Source of the DNA: Ascaphus truei | Lineage: Eukaryota > Chordata > Amphibia > Anura > Ascaphidae | Assembly (NCBI GenBank): GCA_036426205.1 | Contig: CM071579.1 | Location: 18,757,040-18,821,039, forward strand | Direction of reading: 5' to 3' | Length of the DNA stretch: 64,000 nt | In this document: positions 23,851-35,642 of the stretch, piece after piece | Numbering within the stretch: position 1 is the stretch's first letter | Layout: each line of letters starts with the position of its first letter | Made by a program: the position numbers and the translations under genes | Notes under the pieces: model-generated | Databases searched by the model: none | What the model saw: the letters and a program-made list of their open reading frames with translations, nothing else | Told to the model about the DNA's origin: nothing

Positions 23851-24702
23851 CAGGGCCGCTTTATACATTAGGCCGACTAGGCACAGTGCCTCGGGCCTAC
23901 GAACCTTTTAGGGCCTAAAATATTTCCCTCCTACTGTCTCTGTACGTTCTCCCTACCTACCAATTAGATTGTAAGCTCCTCGGGGCAGGGACTCCTCTTC
24001 CTTAATGTTATGTTTGTCTAAAGCCCTTATCCCCATGACCTGTTATTTATATTATCTGTTATTTATTTGATTACCACATGTATTACTACTGTGAAGCGCT
24101 ATGTACATTAATGGCGCTATATAAATAAAGACATACAGGCATACCCCGGTTTAAGGACACTCACTTTAAGTACACTCGCGAGTAAGTACATATCGCCCAA
24201 TAGCCAAACGGCAGTTCACGCATGCGCCTGTCAGCCCGTCCTGAATAGCAATACTGGCTCCCTACCTGCTCTGAGACTATAAAGCCTGTTACAAATGCAT
24301 TATTTACATCAGTTATGCACGTATATGACGTATATGATGATTGCAGTACAGTACATGCATCGATAAGTGGGAAAAAGGTAGTGCTTCACTTTAAGTACAT
24401 TTTCGCTTTACATACATGCTCCAGTCCCATTGCGTACGTTAATGCGGGGTATGCCTGTACAATACAATACAATACTTGAAAAACAAAAAAAAAATCACAA
24501 AATAAGAGAAAACAGCTCATTTGAATTTAAAATGCCTTCGAAGTATCGATACCTTTAAATATCGAAACAAAAGTATCGATGCCAAATATCGCTAGAAACA
24601 AGCAAACGATGAAATTAGCATAAGAAATAGTAAAAAAATCGGAAACACAGGCCTCTAGAAATAAAAGTGCCAAGGGCCTACCAAGGTCTTAAAACGGCCC
24701 TG
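23851..24702. mobile_element. hAT-like non-autonomous element with 8-bp target duplication
   Basis: Terminal CAGGGCCG at 23851 and inverse ACGGCCCTG ending at 24702, flanked on both sides by CACACACA. An 8-bp duplication and CAGNG-type ends fit hAT elements. The interior holds an L2/SINE tail (23917-24133) and a Tigger-like MITE (24136-24457). Because the flank is a (CA)n tract, the target duplication alone is weak evidence. Confidence 0.7.
24136..24457. mobile_element. Tigger/pogo-like MITE
   Basis: Inverted ends CAGGCATACCCCGGTTTAA and its counterpart (GCGGGGTATGCCTG), with TA on both sides. These ends are typical of pogo/Tigger-derived MITEs. It sits directly after the AAATAAAG end of a SINE/L2 tail. 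Confidence 0.8.
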
Positions 24703-25060
24703 CACACACAGTAATTTTTCCATAGGGGGAGGCCTCCGATACCACGCCGATCCCACGGACAGAATTTCTCCCCCCCCCCCTCCCCCATTAGAGGCCCGGC
24801 CAGTCTTGCGATGTCTGTGTCGGAACTGCTTACCGAACCGACACGATTATAGAATTCCGTCATCACATAGTATAACTTTAATATTTGAACTATTTGGGAA
24901 TTCTGCATACTGAAAAGGATTACAGAACACTTTACTACTGCATGTTTGTGTTCCATGTCTATAATGTTCATGGAACGGTTGTAGGCGGGGGGGGGGGGGG
25001 GGTTATAATATTGTTTCCCATAGGGAAAAAAGGGGCTGGAAGCAAAGAAAAAGTAATATA

Positions 25061-25755
25061 CAGCTGTGTGAAAAAGAAAGTACAGGCAGTCCTCGGTTAT
25101 CCGACACAATGTGTTACTCAAAATAGCGTTGGATAGCGAAACGTTGTAAAGCGAAACACGTTTTCCCATAGGAACACTGTTTAAATGAAAGGTTCCGTTC
25201 CTGAAGGCATTTTTAACACTAAAATACACCAAATATTTTATGCAGACAATAAGATTTGCAGCACACACATAAATTATATAGTGTATATACTGTATTATAT
25301 ATATATAATATATTATATAGTATAATATAATATTATATAGTACAATATTATATATATATACGCTCTTACGACGCTTTGCAACGTTGTTTGTGTGTGTATA
25401 TATATATATATATGCATATACAACGTTGCAAAGTGTCATAAGAGCGTTGGATAAGCCGTTTTGGCATTGTAAAAATGAACATAGGTATGGATTGCATAGC
25501 GTTGGATAAGCCATTCGTTGTAAAGCGAAGCGTTGTAAAACGAGGACTGCCTGTACACCCTCGTTGAATTCCATGGTTTTACATATCAGGACATAATAAC
25601 AATCATCTGTTCCTTAGCAGGTCTTAACATTAGGTAAATACAACCTCAGATGAACAACAACACATGACATATTACACCGTGTCATGATTTATTTAACAAA
25701 AATAAAAACAAAATGGAGATGCCATGTGTGAAAAACTAAGTATACCCTTACTGCT
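25061..25755 (+). mobile_element. Tc1-like end fragment, interrupted
   Basis: The end GTGTGAAAAAGAAAG (to 25080) and continuation CACCCTCGTTGAATTC (from 25556) together match the end of the Tc1-like element at 38.79 kb. Another MITE splits them. No transposase sequence is left here. Confidence 0.8.
25083..25553. mobile_element. Tigger/pogo-like MITE inserted in Tc1 end
   Basis: Inverted ends CAGGCAGTCCTCGG and CGAGGACTGCCTG with a TA duplication (25081-25082, 25554-25555). The inside repeats GCGTTGGATA and GTTGTAAAGCGAA in both orientations and contains a (TA)n-rich centre. The 298-residue minus-strand open frame over this region is low complexity and not a gene. Confidence 0.85.
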
Positions 25756-26147
25756 TCCATAGGAATTATGATGCTTCCCATGTTTACTTATTTGGTATAT
25801 CCCTGTATACCTTTCCTTTCTAAAAAGATGTCCAACCTTTTTTTGAAGCTATCTATTGTATCTGCCATCACAGTCTCCATGGGTAATGAGTTCCACATTG
25901 TAATTGCCCTTTCTATGTTTTTGGCTGGTTAAAAATAAGCAAGAGCAAGTTAATGAACTCAATCTTTAGTCCAAGGGTTAAATAAATGCTCAGTAATAGG
26001 TAACACTGATGTTTTGGATGTCTGTTCTACTGTATATTTCTCACTGTGAAAGCAAGTTACAGTGCTAAATCTATGCTAAAAGCCATACCTTAACTGTTAA
26101 TGATGGGTTAAGTATCTTAAACATGTGTGTATATCTATATATGTGTA

Positions 26148-26290
26148 TGTACCCGGCGCTTTACAAGGACAATATATTATAGGGAATTATAATACAGTAA
26201 AGTGCAGCAAAGTCAGAAAACAGGAAAGGAAATCCCTGCCCCGGAGAGCTTACAATCTAAGTGAAAACATACCAAGTGAGCAAGACAGGA
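26148..26290 (-). mobile_element. L2/SINE tail fragment
   Basis: Minus-strand tail with TTGTAAGCTC/CGGGGCAGGGA words and GCGCTTTACAAGG, close to the copy at 10.85-10.98 kb. Confidence 0.65.
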
Positions 26291-26679
26291 TGAGCAGAAA
26301 AGTGTGAAATCTAAGATACATGGGGAACTAATCAGAAATGAATCCTCATGTTCCCATAACAGAGCACCTTTTACTGCAATACTGTGCTTAGAAGCGGGCG
26401 GCACTGTGCAGAGGTGTGATACATTGCCCAGGCACACTGGGGTCCCGGGGGGGGGGGGGGAGGGGTGGGAGAGGCAGAGACATCAGGATGCAGTGTTTGT
26501 TAATTCGGTGGGTATATAACGTGCTGCTGTGTGTCACACTTACTTGGCAAAAAATATCAATAAGAGGGAGCACTCAATACCAGAAAAACAAATGCTAATC
26601 CCATAAATAAATAAATGAGGTTCAAGCACAGGAGTTTGCCACTGGCAAAACTAGCCCAAAACAGGTACATGTACAGTAT

Positions 26680-26760
26680 GCATGTCTTTATTTATATAGC
26701 GCCATTAATGTACTGTACATAGCGCTTCACAGCAGTAATACACGTAAATAGGACGCTGCA
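26680..26760 (-). mobile_element. L2/SINE tail fragment
   Basis: Short end fragment ATTTATATAGCGCCATTAAT followed by GCGCTTCACAGCAGTAATAC. Confidence 0.65.
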
Positions 26761-27159
26761 TACACAGCGCATAACTCAAAGCCACCACATTGTATATTTA
26801 TATATATTTGTGTCATTTGGAGAGTTGCTGGGTCGGTGACCTTATGTATACAACAAGAGACAGAAAGCCCCAATGCTACGCCCACCGTGACAAATCATCT
26901 AGTGCATTAATATGTATTTTATCTATATCCTTTCTTCTTAAATAGCACGCTGAACACGCGAAACATATCCAAATTCCTAAATATATATATATTCCAATAG
27001 AAAACAATGGATAAATAATAAATAAAACATACAAAGAGACCTCCTCCCTGACCGGCATAACGTTTCAGGGAGTGACCCCTTCATAAGGCCTCTATCCTAG
27101 ACATCAACATTCATTGCTCAAAAGAGCATAACAGAGACATTCTCTCTTCAATGTGTCTT

Positions 27160-27705
27160 TTCTAGCAGTAATAGGAGTCCCAGCAATATCCTACGTGGGT
27201 TGTTTTGTTTTTTTAAATAAATCAGTCCTGTAGTTTTAGATATTACTACTTTTTTTTTTCTAATTCAACTCTTAATGCTATTTTTAATGAGTGTTAATAT
27301 ACTGAGCATCCTTTGATTTCTATAGGGGGGTTTAAACACCTCCCCAGCAGTGCAAGATCTTTGTAACACTTTCCTGTTTGTGATCAAGTTGTTGCCAATA
27401 TTCCCAGCGGACTGAGCTGCAAACTGTAACAATAGATAATGTTACCTAAGTAATATAAGAATACATTGTAGCTGCTGAGTTACACTGACTGAAGGATTGA
27501 TTGAAACAAATGCAGCCATTTAGTGAACCCCAGGATTCAGGATTTTGCTGATCGGATCACGGGAGAAAGAATCGATCGACCGCTTAGGTAATTCGTTTTC
27601 AATAAAGATAATCAAAGGCTGCATATATTAAAATAAAAAAACAAACCAAAAAAAAAAATATATATATATATTTCATTTTTTTTAACCTGCTTGGACTGCC
27701 TCTTT
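27160..27705. mobile_element. TTAA-family MITE, degenerate
   Basis: The right end GGACTGCCTCTTTAAAG resembles the AAAGCAGCAGTCC ends elsewhere. The interior (CTCTTAATGCTATTTTTAAT, then CTGTAACAATAGATAATG) is shared with 29.9-30.3 kb. Confidence 0.6.
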
Positions 27706-28861
27706 AAAGCCCTTCCATGATTCTCTAGGGAAAACTTTAACATCAGGATCCAGATGCCGACGTCCATGTACTAATTAAACCAGAGCTACTCAGAGTAGAC
27801 ATCTACCTAGAAGTTCTGTCCCTGGAGTGGATATTAACACTGTGAGCAGTAATTGTTACTGTAACATTCCCAGAATGTTTTTGTTTTTTAATCTTCCTTC
27901 AAAATCGATGACGTTGGCTCATGCCCTGTGTATAAGACTGTGGTACCCTTGGATATTCATAGGGAGATGTTTCACAGAAGTTACAGTGAATAATGGAATA
28001 CATGAAGACAACAGCCCAGCCCTGAATACTGTAATCTCCGTGATTTAGTAACAGTTCCTGAGCAGAGCAGCTGGTCTCTGCTGACTCTCACTGACTGTTC
28101 CACACACAAAACACCCACTGCCAGAAGCCAGGGCCACGGGATAACATGGACAGCATGCTGCGTCCAGACGGAGAGCCGTAACGACGTTGCACTAAGGCTT
28201 CTGACCTCCCGTACAAAATAGCCTGGAATCTGTTTCTGTTTTTTTTTTTTTTAAAAACACCCTTCACAAATTCTCTTTGTTAAAATGAAAATATATTGTC
28301 CTGAGTCATAGACAGGCCATTTCAAATAATAAAAGCATTTATAAACCCCGAGTCGTGAGACATTTAGACAACTTGAATAAATCCATCACAAAGCAGCCGC
28401 AGGAGTCGGCAAGGTGAGGCTCCGTCTCATTCAGAGGTTGTCATGGAAATTTTGATGTAAGCGCCCGCAAAATAGCTGTTTTTTTTTTCAGGGATTTGTG
28501 CTTCACGGTATATTCTGTATGGGGAACATGCTGGTGTCTTTCTTCAAAGCAATATTTCTAACCATTTCAACGTACAATTTTGAACATTACACAGGTATAC
28601 ACGATTCATCCCAGTCTACCATCACTATAGCATAAAGCTTTCTAGCACTCTTGTTAGTAAAAGTTTCCTACAATCTATGATCAGGTTCATATACCCAATA
28701 AAGTGTTGATTGTATCATAGTCTTATATCTTCATATTTCCCTTCCTGGTTCTCATTCCCTCTCTGGCCCTAAGATTATTTAATCTCAAGTAATAATAAAC
28801 CACGAGAGTACCATTCCAGATTGCTGGGGTAACAGAGGTATTATCAGAGGTATTATCAGAG

Positions 28862-29100
28862 GTATGGGAGAAGGAGCGTCTCAGTGAGTAAAGACACTGG
28901 CTGGCACTGAGTGTGAATCAGGGGAACCTGGTTCAATTCCCAGTGTCGGCTCCTTCTGACATTGGGAAAGTCGCTTTATCTCCCTGTGCCTCAGGCACCA
29001 AAAACATAGATTGTAAGCTCCACGGGGCAGGGACCTGTGCCTGCAAAATGTCTCTGTAAAGCGCTGTGTAAAACTATACCAGAACATATTATTATTATTA
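28862..29100 (+). mobile_element. tRNA-derived SINE with CORE/MIR-like body and L2-type tail
   Basis: The head (GAGCGTCTCAGTGAGTAAAG) and the B-box-like GGTTCAATTCCC look tRNA-derived. The body TTGGGAAAGTCGCTTTATC..CTGTGCCTCAG resembles the MIR/CORE domain, and the tail ATTGTAAGCTCCACGGGGCA resembles L2 ends. It ends in (ATT)n. Confidence 0.75.
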
Positions 29101-29874
29101 TTAATTACTGTTTTAAAAGCGCCAACCTTTTCTGCCATCTAAGAGACTTCTTTTGAAAGTGTGAGGTGCAAATTCTACGTACGGTCTACATACAAGATCA
29201 AGCTAGAACCCTACACAAAGGGCACCCAGTGATTTGCATTCACAATGACAGCACTTTATTTTAGAGGGATTTGTCATTTAAACTGTGAGGTTGCATCATG
29301 GGGAAACATTTCACTTACAATAGAAGTTGGTATGAAACGCTTAAAGAAACGAACTCATTTTGTGGCAGAAATGCAAACGTGTTACCCAAATGTTGCAGTA
29401 CATGTGAGGTTATTGTGCAGTGTGTTTCGTGTCTCATCCATCACGGTAACAGCGCGCCCACTCAACAGCTTGTCTGAGGAAGATATTCTTGGAAGCTGCT
29501 GTCCTTAACAGAGTGCAGCGAAACCGCCAACTGCATCACCAAGTCTGGACAAATAACAAACATTACTTGCAGGCCAGAATAAACATCCTCCATAGGGAAT
29601 GTGGTGTGTATCGGACTTTACTATCTGCAAGTCCTAGATCGGATTTGAGAGCACTTTTCCCAATGAACAAATAATGGGAATTGTAAGCACATAAAAGCCC
29701 ATGCAGACCCTGTATTATTTGTATTTTGAAACAATGTCTCAGTTCCCAGATATCATCAGTGGAATTTTTGATGATAGCCAAGGGTGCTGACGAAACGTTG
29801 GCTCAACATTCTCTACGGTTTTACTCTTGTGTGTGATAAAGTAGGGCAAATGAATGTACTATTAATCGCTGTTT

Positions 29875-30312
29875 TTAAAGCAGGAAAACATTCAACGTCT
29901 TATGGCGTGTGTTTTAAAAAAAAATAATAACTTACTGAAATTTTTTTTCTCAAATACAACTCTTAATGCCATTTTTAATTAGTTTTTTTTTATGTATCGA
30001 GCATCTTTTCCTTTGGATTCTATAGTAGGCTTTGGAACACATATTTTTTGAGCCCAGCAATGCAAGAGCTTCTGCAACAAATTATCCCAAGTGTTGCAGT
30101 ATTCCCAGCAGGAAACTATGGCTGAACTGAAAACTGTAACAATAGACAATGTTACCCTTAGTAATATAAGGTTATATTGTAGTTGTTGCGTTCCACTGAC
30201 CGAAAGAATTGATTCAAAGTCGGCCATTAGGTGTACACAGAGAGCAGGCTATTTGCTGATGGATCACAGGGGAATGAATGAATCGGCAGCTTAGGTAATT
30301 AGTTTTCATTAG
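29875..30312. mobile_element. TTAA-family MITE
   Basis: Starts TTTAAAGCAGGAAAACATTC. It carries CTCTTAATGCCATTTTTAAT and ACTGTAACAATAGACAATG as in the 27.2-27.7 kb copy and ends near CTTAGGTAATTAGTTTTCA. Confidence 0.6.
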
Positions 30313-30905
30313 ATGATGGTGGAGGCGTGGGACTCATCCTCTCCTCAATCTGTTGTTACCAAACCCTTCTTATCCCTCTCTCTCTCTTTCCTTCCTTTGA
30401 GGCTCTCACTGTGCAGCTTTTTTCTCTTCTCCATCTCCAGGTGGCGGTCATCTATCACCCACCTACCTCTACTCGCCCCCATTCTGTATTTCTCTCTCAC
30501 TTTGAATCCAGGCTCTCCTTCTTTCTCTCCTCCGACTCCCCTGTTCTTCTCCTTGTGGACTTCAACTGCCATATTGATGACCCCTCTCTCCCTTGGGCTT
30601 CCCGCTTGCTCTGTCTAATCTCCCAAAACTGGAACAACCTACCGGAGACTCTCATACCCACCACCAGTTTAAGTTCTTTTAAAACTAAAGCTGTCTCACA
30701 TTTTAATCTGGTCTGTAACTGTTACATACGCCGATAATATATATTATCTCTAACAATGTCTATAATGTGTAACCCTGCTCACTTAATGTGACTATGTATT
30801 TGTAACCATGTATTGCCTGTCATCATAACTCTATGCCCAGGACATACTTGAAAACGAGAGGTAACTCAATGTATTACTTCCTGGTAAAACATGTTATAAA
30901 TAAAT
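30313..30905 (+). pseudogene. LINE deletion derivative joining endonuclease to 3' end
   Basis: One open frame reads VAVIYHPPTSTRP and LLLVDFNCHIDDPSLPW (endonuclease) and then passes straight into WNNLPETLIPTTSLSSFKTK..SHFNLVCNC (end of the LINE protein). All reverse transcriptase motifs are missing between them (junction near 30620). It ends with the LINE 3' tail CTTCCTGGTAAAACATG and ATAAATAAATAA. Confidence 0.75.
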
Positions 30906-30950
30906 AACACCCTTCTACTGTCTCTGTGTGTTCTCCCCACTTACCACTTA
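30906..30950 (+). mobile_element. L2/SINE tail, left part
   Basis: CTACTGTCTCTGTGTGTTCT..CCACTTA matches 23.93 kb. The continuation GATTGTAAGCTC lies at 31727, after two inserted MITEs. Confidence 0.8.
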
Positions 30951-31524
30951 GGCTGCGTCTATACTCACACAGACGGAACGGAGGTGAGGCACACCCACGC
31001 TGCGATACTCTTGCTAAAGCCTGAGCTTTTTCATGGCTTTGCAGGGTAGGCAGCGGGCGCGCTTTGGGGGCGTGGCAATAAAAATTTGGAGGCGTGGCAA
31101 TGACGTTCCGGCGCGGACGTCACTTCCCTACCTCACATCCTGATCCACGGGCATTTTTTCAGATTCTGAAGCACTGTGCAAACAGGTTCACTTTCTCCCG
31201 GTATGGAAATTAACTTTAATTTTGTGTGTGTTGTGTATGATGTTTGTGTTGTGAGTGTTTACCACCGGCATACACAAAAAAAAAATGGCGTCACTTTGAA
31301 AATGTAATTTCACTTTGATTGGAGGAGACAGGTCACGTGATCATGCCATCGCGCCAAAAATCACTTGGCTCTGTCTCCTTCTATTTCGCGCCTTTGCCAG
31401 CTCTGTCTGACTTGCGCGCTGGCGCCATCTATAGGCATCCTCAAAGAGGACCATAGATGTGAACGCGCAGCGTGCGCGCGCCTCCGCTCCGTTCCGCTCC
31501 GTCTGCTATAGTATACACGCAGCC
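30951..31524. mobile_element. Harbinger-like MITE 1 (GGCTGCGTCTATA ends)
   Basis: Inverted ends GGCTGCGTCTATACTC and its inverse (GTATACACGCAGCC), flanked by TTA at 30948-30950 and 31525-31527. A 3-bp TTA duplication is typical of PIF/Harbinger elements. GC-rich interior without coding capacity. Confidence 0.8.
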
Positions 31525-31527
31525 TTA

Positions 31528-31723
31528 GGCTGCAGCCACACGCTCACCCACGCTGGCGCTTGGGTAAACAAAAAAAATCACTTTTGAGCGCGCTCAATTT
31601 GCCCGCAATGCTCCCCCCCCCGCGCGCTTCCGAAACAGTGAGGACACCCGACGCTCATGCTTGGAGAGCTGGTGACGTCACCGCTCAAGCATGAGCGCAA
31701 TCAGCGCCAGCGGAGCCGCAGCC
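31528..31723. mobile_element. Harbinger-like MITE 2 (GGCTGCAGCCACACGC end)
   Basis: 196 bases with ends GGCTGCAGCC / GGAGCCGCAGCC and TTA on both sides (31525-31527 and 31724-31726). It shares its left TTA with MITE 1. Confidence 0.75.
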
Positions 31724-31726
31724 TTA

Positions 31727-31900
31727 GATTGTAAGCTCTTCGGGGCAGGGACTCCCTTTCCTAGTGTAACTTTTATGCCTGAAGCGCTTATACTCACTAC
31801 GTGTTGTAATATTATGTCCCGTTTATTACTGCCATGAAGAGCTATGTACCAGGATAGCGATACATAACTAAAACTATACATACATAAAACATACATTAAC
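31727..31900 (+). mobile_element. L2/SINE tail, right part
   Basis: Continues the tail interrupted at 30950: GATTGTAAGCTCTTCGGGGC, then degraded GCTATGTACCAGGATAGCG and a (CATA)n end. Confidence 0.75.
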
Positions 31901-32399
31901 GGTAACCAAATGCTGCATATATTAAATCCCCCAAAATAAAGTTCTGTTTTAATGGCTAAACCCCAGTATCCAACTTTCTTTGACTTTCCATGTTCGTCAT
32001 TTAATTTGTGATCAATCCAGGTGTCTATTAATTATGTTATTTAGTGTAAGACTCCTGGTAAAACATTTTTATAAATAAATAAAATAAATCCATTATACGT
32101 ATGTGATTGTTTCAGAGTCCGGTTCCCGACGTAAGATCACAAGTACACCTGGTTGTTCAGGTCACCAACAGAACTCACGGCTGCATAACTGTGTGAGTTG
32201 GAGCTTGTGTGGTGAGAGGTCTGTGGTGCAGCATTTAAAAGTCTCCATGTGAGAAGCTTTATTAGCTTTACTGGCTGTTTCACATCGATATTAAATGTGA
32301 GTGTATTACTTGCTTGGCGCTTGAGATAAAAAATATCAGACAATACACCATTGGCGTTCCTCTGCGCTTCTTTCTTCTCTCCTATTCTTGAAAACACAC

Positions 32400-32538
32400 A
32401 TACAGTATATGTGTGTGTGTGTATATATATATATATATAATATATATATATATCTACTGTATATATATATATATATAGATATATAGATATATAGGTGTGT
32501 GTATATGTGTATATGTGTATATGTGTATATGTATACAC
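32400..32538 (+). repeat. (TG)n/(TA)n microsatellite
   Basis: Alternating TG and TA dinucleotides left of the inverted repeat. Confidence 0.95.
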
Positions 32539-33166
32539 GTTTTAAGTTATGGTGGGTGAAAAAGGCAACAAGAAAAGAAACCTCCTCCGTATTGCATATA
32601 GCAAATAAAAAGGATCACTTGTGAGCACATTCACATGTCTTGGGCAGGTCTGCAACCTTGCAACCCTGCCCCTGCCTTTCACCATTATCATCCAGCATAC
32701 AGCACTTCCACTGCAGCAAGGGATTCTGGGAAATGACATGCAAATGAGTACACAATGTGTCACCTTTCGTCTGAAAATCCATTGTTACATGGAGCCCATA
32801 TAAGCTAATGCTCGCTGTTCACACANNNNNNNNNNNNNNNNNNNNNNNNNNNNNNNNNNNNNNNNNNNNNNNNNNNNNNTGTGTGAACAGCGAGCATTAG
32901 CTTATATGGGCTCCATGTAACAATGGATTTTCAGACGAAAGGTGACACATTGTGTACTCATTTGCATGTCATTTCCCAGAATCCCTTGCTGCAGTGGAAG
33001 TGCTGTATGCTGGATGATAATGGTGAAAGGCAGGGGCAGGGTTGCAAGGTTGCAGACCTGCCCAAGACATGTGAATGTGCTCACAAGTGATCCTTTTTAT
33101 TTGCTATATGCAATACGGAGGAGGTTTCTTTTCTTGTTGCCTTTTTCACCCACCATAACTTAAAAC
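32539..33166. repeat. Exact inverted repeat around an assembly gap
   Basis: The arms 32539-32825 and 32880-33166 are exact reverse complements over about 287 bases, symmetric about 32852.5. Between them lie 54 N (32826-32879). Each arm contains the GCAAGGGATTCTGGGAAATG repeat also seen at 1-180 and 21.9 kb. The N block length is probably not a real measure. Confidence 0.95.
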
Positions 33167-33169
33167 AGT

Positions 33170-33217
33170 GTATCAATACACATATACACATATACACATA
33201 TACACATATACACATAT

Positions 33218-33314
<97 letters not shown>

Positions 33315-33325
33315 GTAGATATATA
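33170..33325 (+). repeat. (CATATA)n/(CA)n/(TA)n microsatellite
   Basis: Mirror-image counterpart of the microsatellite left of the inverted repeat. Confidence 0.95.
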
Positions 33326-33690
33326 TAAATATAATTTGTGTCTGTTCTAATAATCAGACCGCCCAGTCAGACAGCGTAGAAGTCTGAAATCTGCATTATT
33401 TCTTTATTTTTGTACATAATATAATTAACTTGATGGTGGAATTTCTGACTTGTGATGTGCAGAAAAAAAAGATAAGGTTTTTGTTTTTTTAGGCGATTGT
33501 TTCTCTTTCTCCATCTGTTCAGAATAATCATAGAAGTAATGTACAGGAGATGGATTATCTGCAAACATATTTCAGGCGGTGGGGGGGGGGGGGGTTATTT
33601 ATCAAAGTCTGGTGCAAAAGTGAGGCAAAAACTGCCAGGATTTAGCATCTGCTTCTCTCAACCAATTGGAGGATCTCATGAGGTTAGAAC

Positions 33691-33885
33691 AGAGGTGGGC
33701 AACCAGTCCTCAAGGGCCACCAACAGGCCAGGTTTTCAGGATATCCCAGCTTCAACAAAGGTGGCTCAATCAGTCCCTGCTTCAGCATAGGTGGCTCAAT
33801 CAGGCTCAGTCAAAGACTGAAGCAGGGATATCCTGAAAACCTGACCTGTTGGTGGTCTGTGAGGACTGGAGATGCCCACCCCTTG
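33691..33885. mobile_element. Palindromic MITE (AACAGGTCAGG family), copy 6
   Basis: Palindrome with an extra copy of the central CTTCAGCAYAGGTGGCTCAA unit. The outer arms pair well. Confidence 0.75.
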
Positions 33886-33916
33886 GTTAGAAGGTAAGGT
33901 AAGAACAGGATGTGTG

Positions 33917-34349
33917 CGGGGCCGTCTTAACAGCGTTATAGGCCCCCCGGGCAAAGCAGCGCCCTGGGCCCGGCCTACACAACCACTCGCAGGAATAAAA
34001 ATGTAAATTATCAATAAAATAAACTTATATTTATTGGTACCGCCAACAAAACCATTTAATTGCCTCCCGCGAATCCGTTACAATATTCTGCTTCCATAAC
34101 ATTGCAAGCAATAAAAACGGCAACATTTCTCTTGCGAATGCAGACACGCCGACTCTCCGCTACAAGTCGTCATTTTTCTCCTTCTACCGAGTTAGCGGAG
34201 ATTTGAATGTTGAGGCGGGTGATCGGAAAATTAGTGTTACATTCTGGTCTGTGCATAGATTAGCGTGGGGCCCCTGTGCTTGTGGGGCCCCTGTGCTCGT
34301 GTGGCCCCCGGGCAACTGCCCAGCGTGCCCATGCGTTAAGACGGCACTG
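33917..34349. mobile_element. hAT-like non-autonomous element
   Basis: Inverted ends GGGGCCGTCTTAACAGCG and CGTTAAGACGGCACTG, flanked by GATGTGTG (left) and GATGTGAT (right), a 6 of 8 match. No coding capacity. Confidence 0.7.
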
Positions 34350-35642
34350 GATGTGATAGGCCCGGGGCTACCAAATCCATCTGTCAGAGGCCCCTCAGGC
34401 ATCCGGGGGTTAATAAACCAGAAAGAGTAAAGAGTTGGGGAAATATAATAATGTTTCTTGCTCCTAACTGATCACGAGAACAATTACCAGCAATGTGCAA
34501 GCAAGGGGCTGAGCTGTGTAATACGTGGGGGGTGAAGCAGGGTCCCAGAATATGCGTCCTTTGAAAACCAATCGAAAGGAGAACAAGGCAAACGCCATGC
34601 CAGGCCTGGATATAATCCGCTTTAATGGCAGCGTGAAGGGAATGTTCCCCGGGAACACGGATGTCCAGCAACGTTTAATTCCCAAAAAGAACGGCCTCTC
34701 GGGCAATAATAACCCTCTCTGCATGGGATCTCCGTTCTGCGGCCGACCTCAGACATACCTCTGCTGAAATGTATTTGCTCGTCTCTTAATTGTCCATTAT
34801 CCACTACAGGCCATGTTTAATAGGCTTATGTGTCGTCTTTCTTCTGCATTAGAGCTCAGACGTGCATACTAATATCATTTGGATTCACATTAAATGATTG
34901 TGTACACAGGTTAGCAAATGAAAACATTATTAGCATGGATCCTAACCCACATGAGAATGAATGATGTGGCTGCGATATCGTACTGTATCTTGCGTCCTGC
35001 TAGCAAAAGCCGTTTTATTTCAGTGGGACTTGGACTATCCTTTGCCATAACTCACAATAAGTGCTATATAATTCCAGCTATTTGTATGTCTCCATTTTCA
35101 TTTTACGGAAAACTGGACTATCTTCTGTTTCTTTATACTTTTTATTGGGGCAACATACAATTCGATATTATCAGTAGGCTACATACATAACGCACAGGGG
35201 TGGGGATACATTCCTTCTAATTACTGTAATAGACGCGGGATGGTGCAGGGGAATAACACTTTTTTTTTTTTTAAATGTATTATCATTTACAAACCTCTAA
35301 TCGTCCCCCTTTTCTTTTTTTTATGTAAATTGATTTATTTAAAAAAAAGACTGTTTCCAATATGATATAGTATGAACCTTTTGCTAATTATTTAGCGCAA
35401 TCAGGCAAAATACATTTAATTCTTTAAAAGCACTTTTTTTTTATGGTAGAAACCTCACAGACTTGCTGGATGTCTATATCTGATACAGGGTCATGACGAG
35501 TCATCGGGGGGGCCCCTCTCCCCTAGGGCCTACCTGTGGAGCGAGTCCTTACGTGGGGGCCACAATAGAGGGAGCCAACCCTGGCGATGACTGTGGAAAT
35601 TGGGCCTAACCTCCATGTTGAGACCACCTAGGTGGGCTCCCT

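Noticed and set aside
24678..25574. 298-residue minus-strand open frame
   Set aside because: Covers a TA-rich MITE and a G/C run; YIYIY-type low complexity and no family resemblance.
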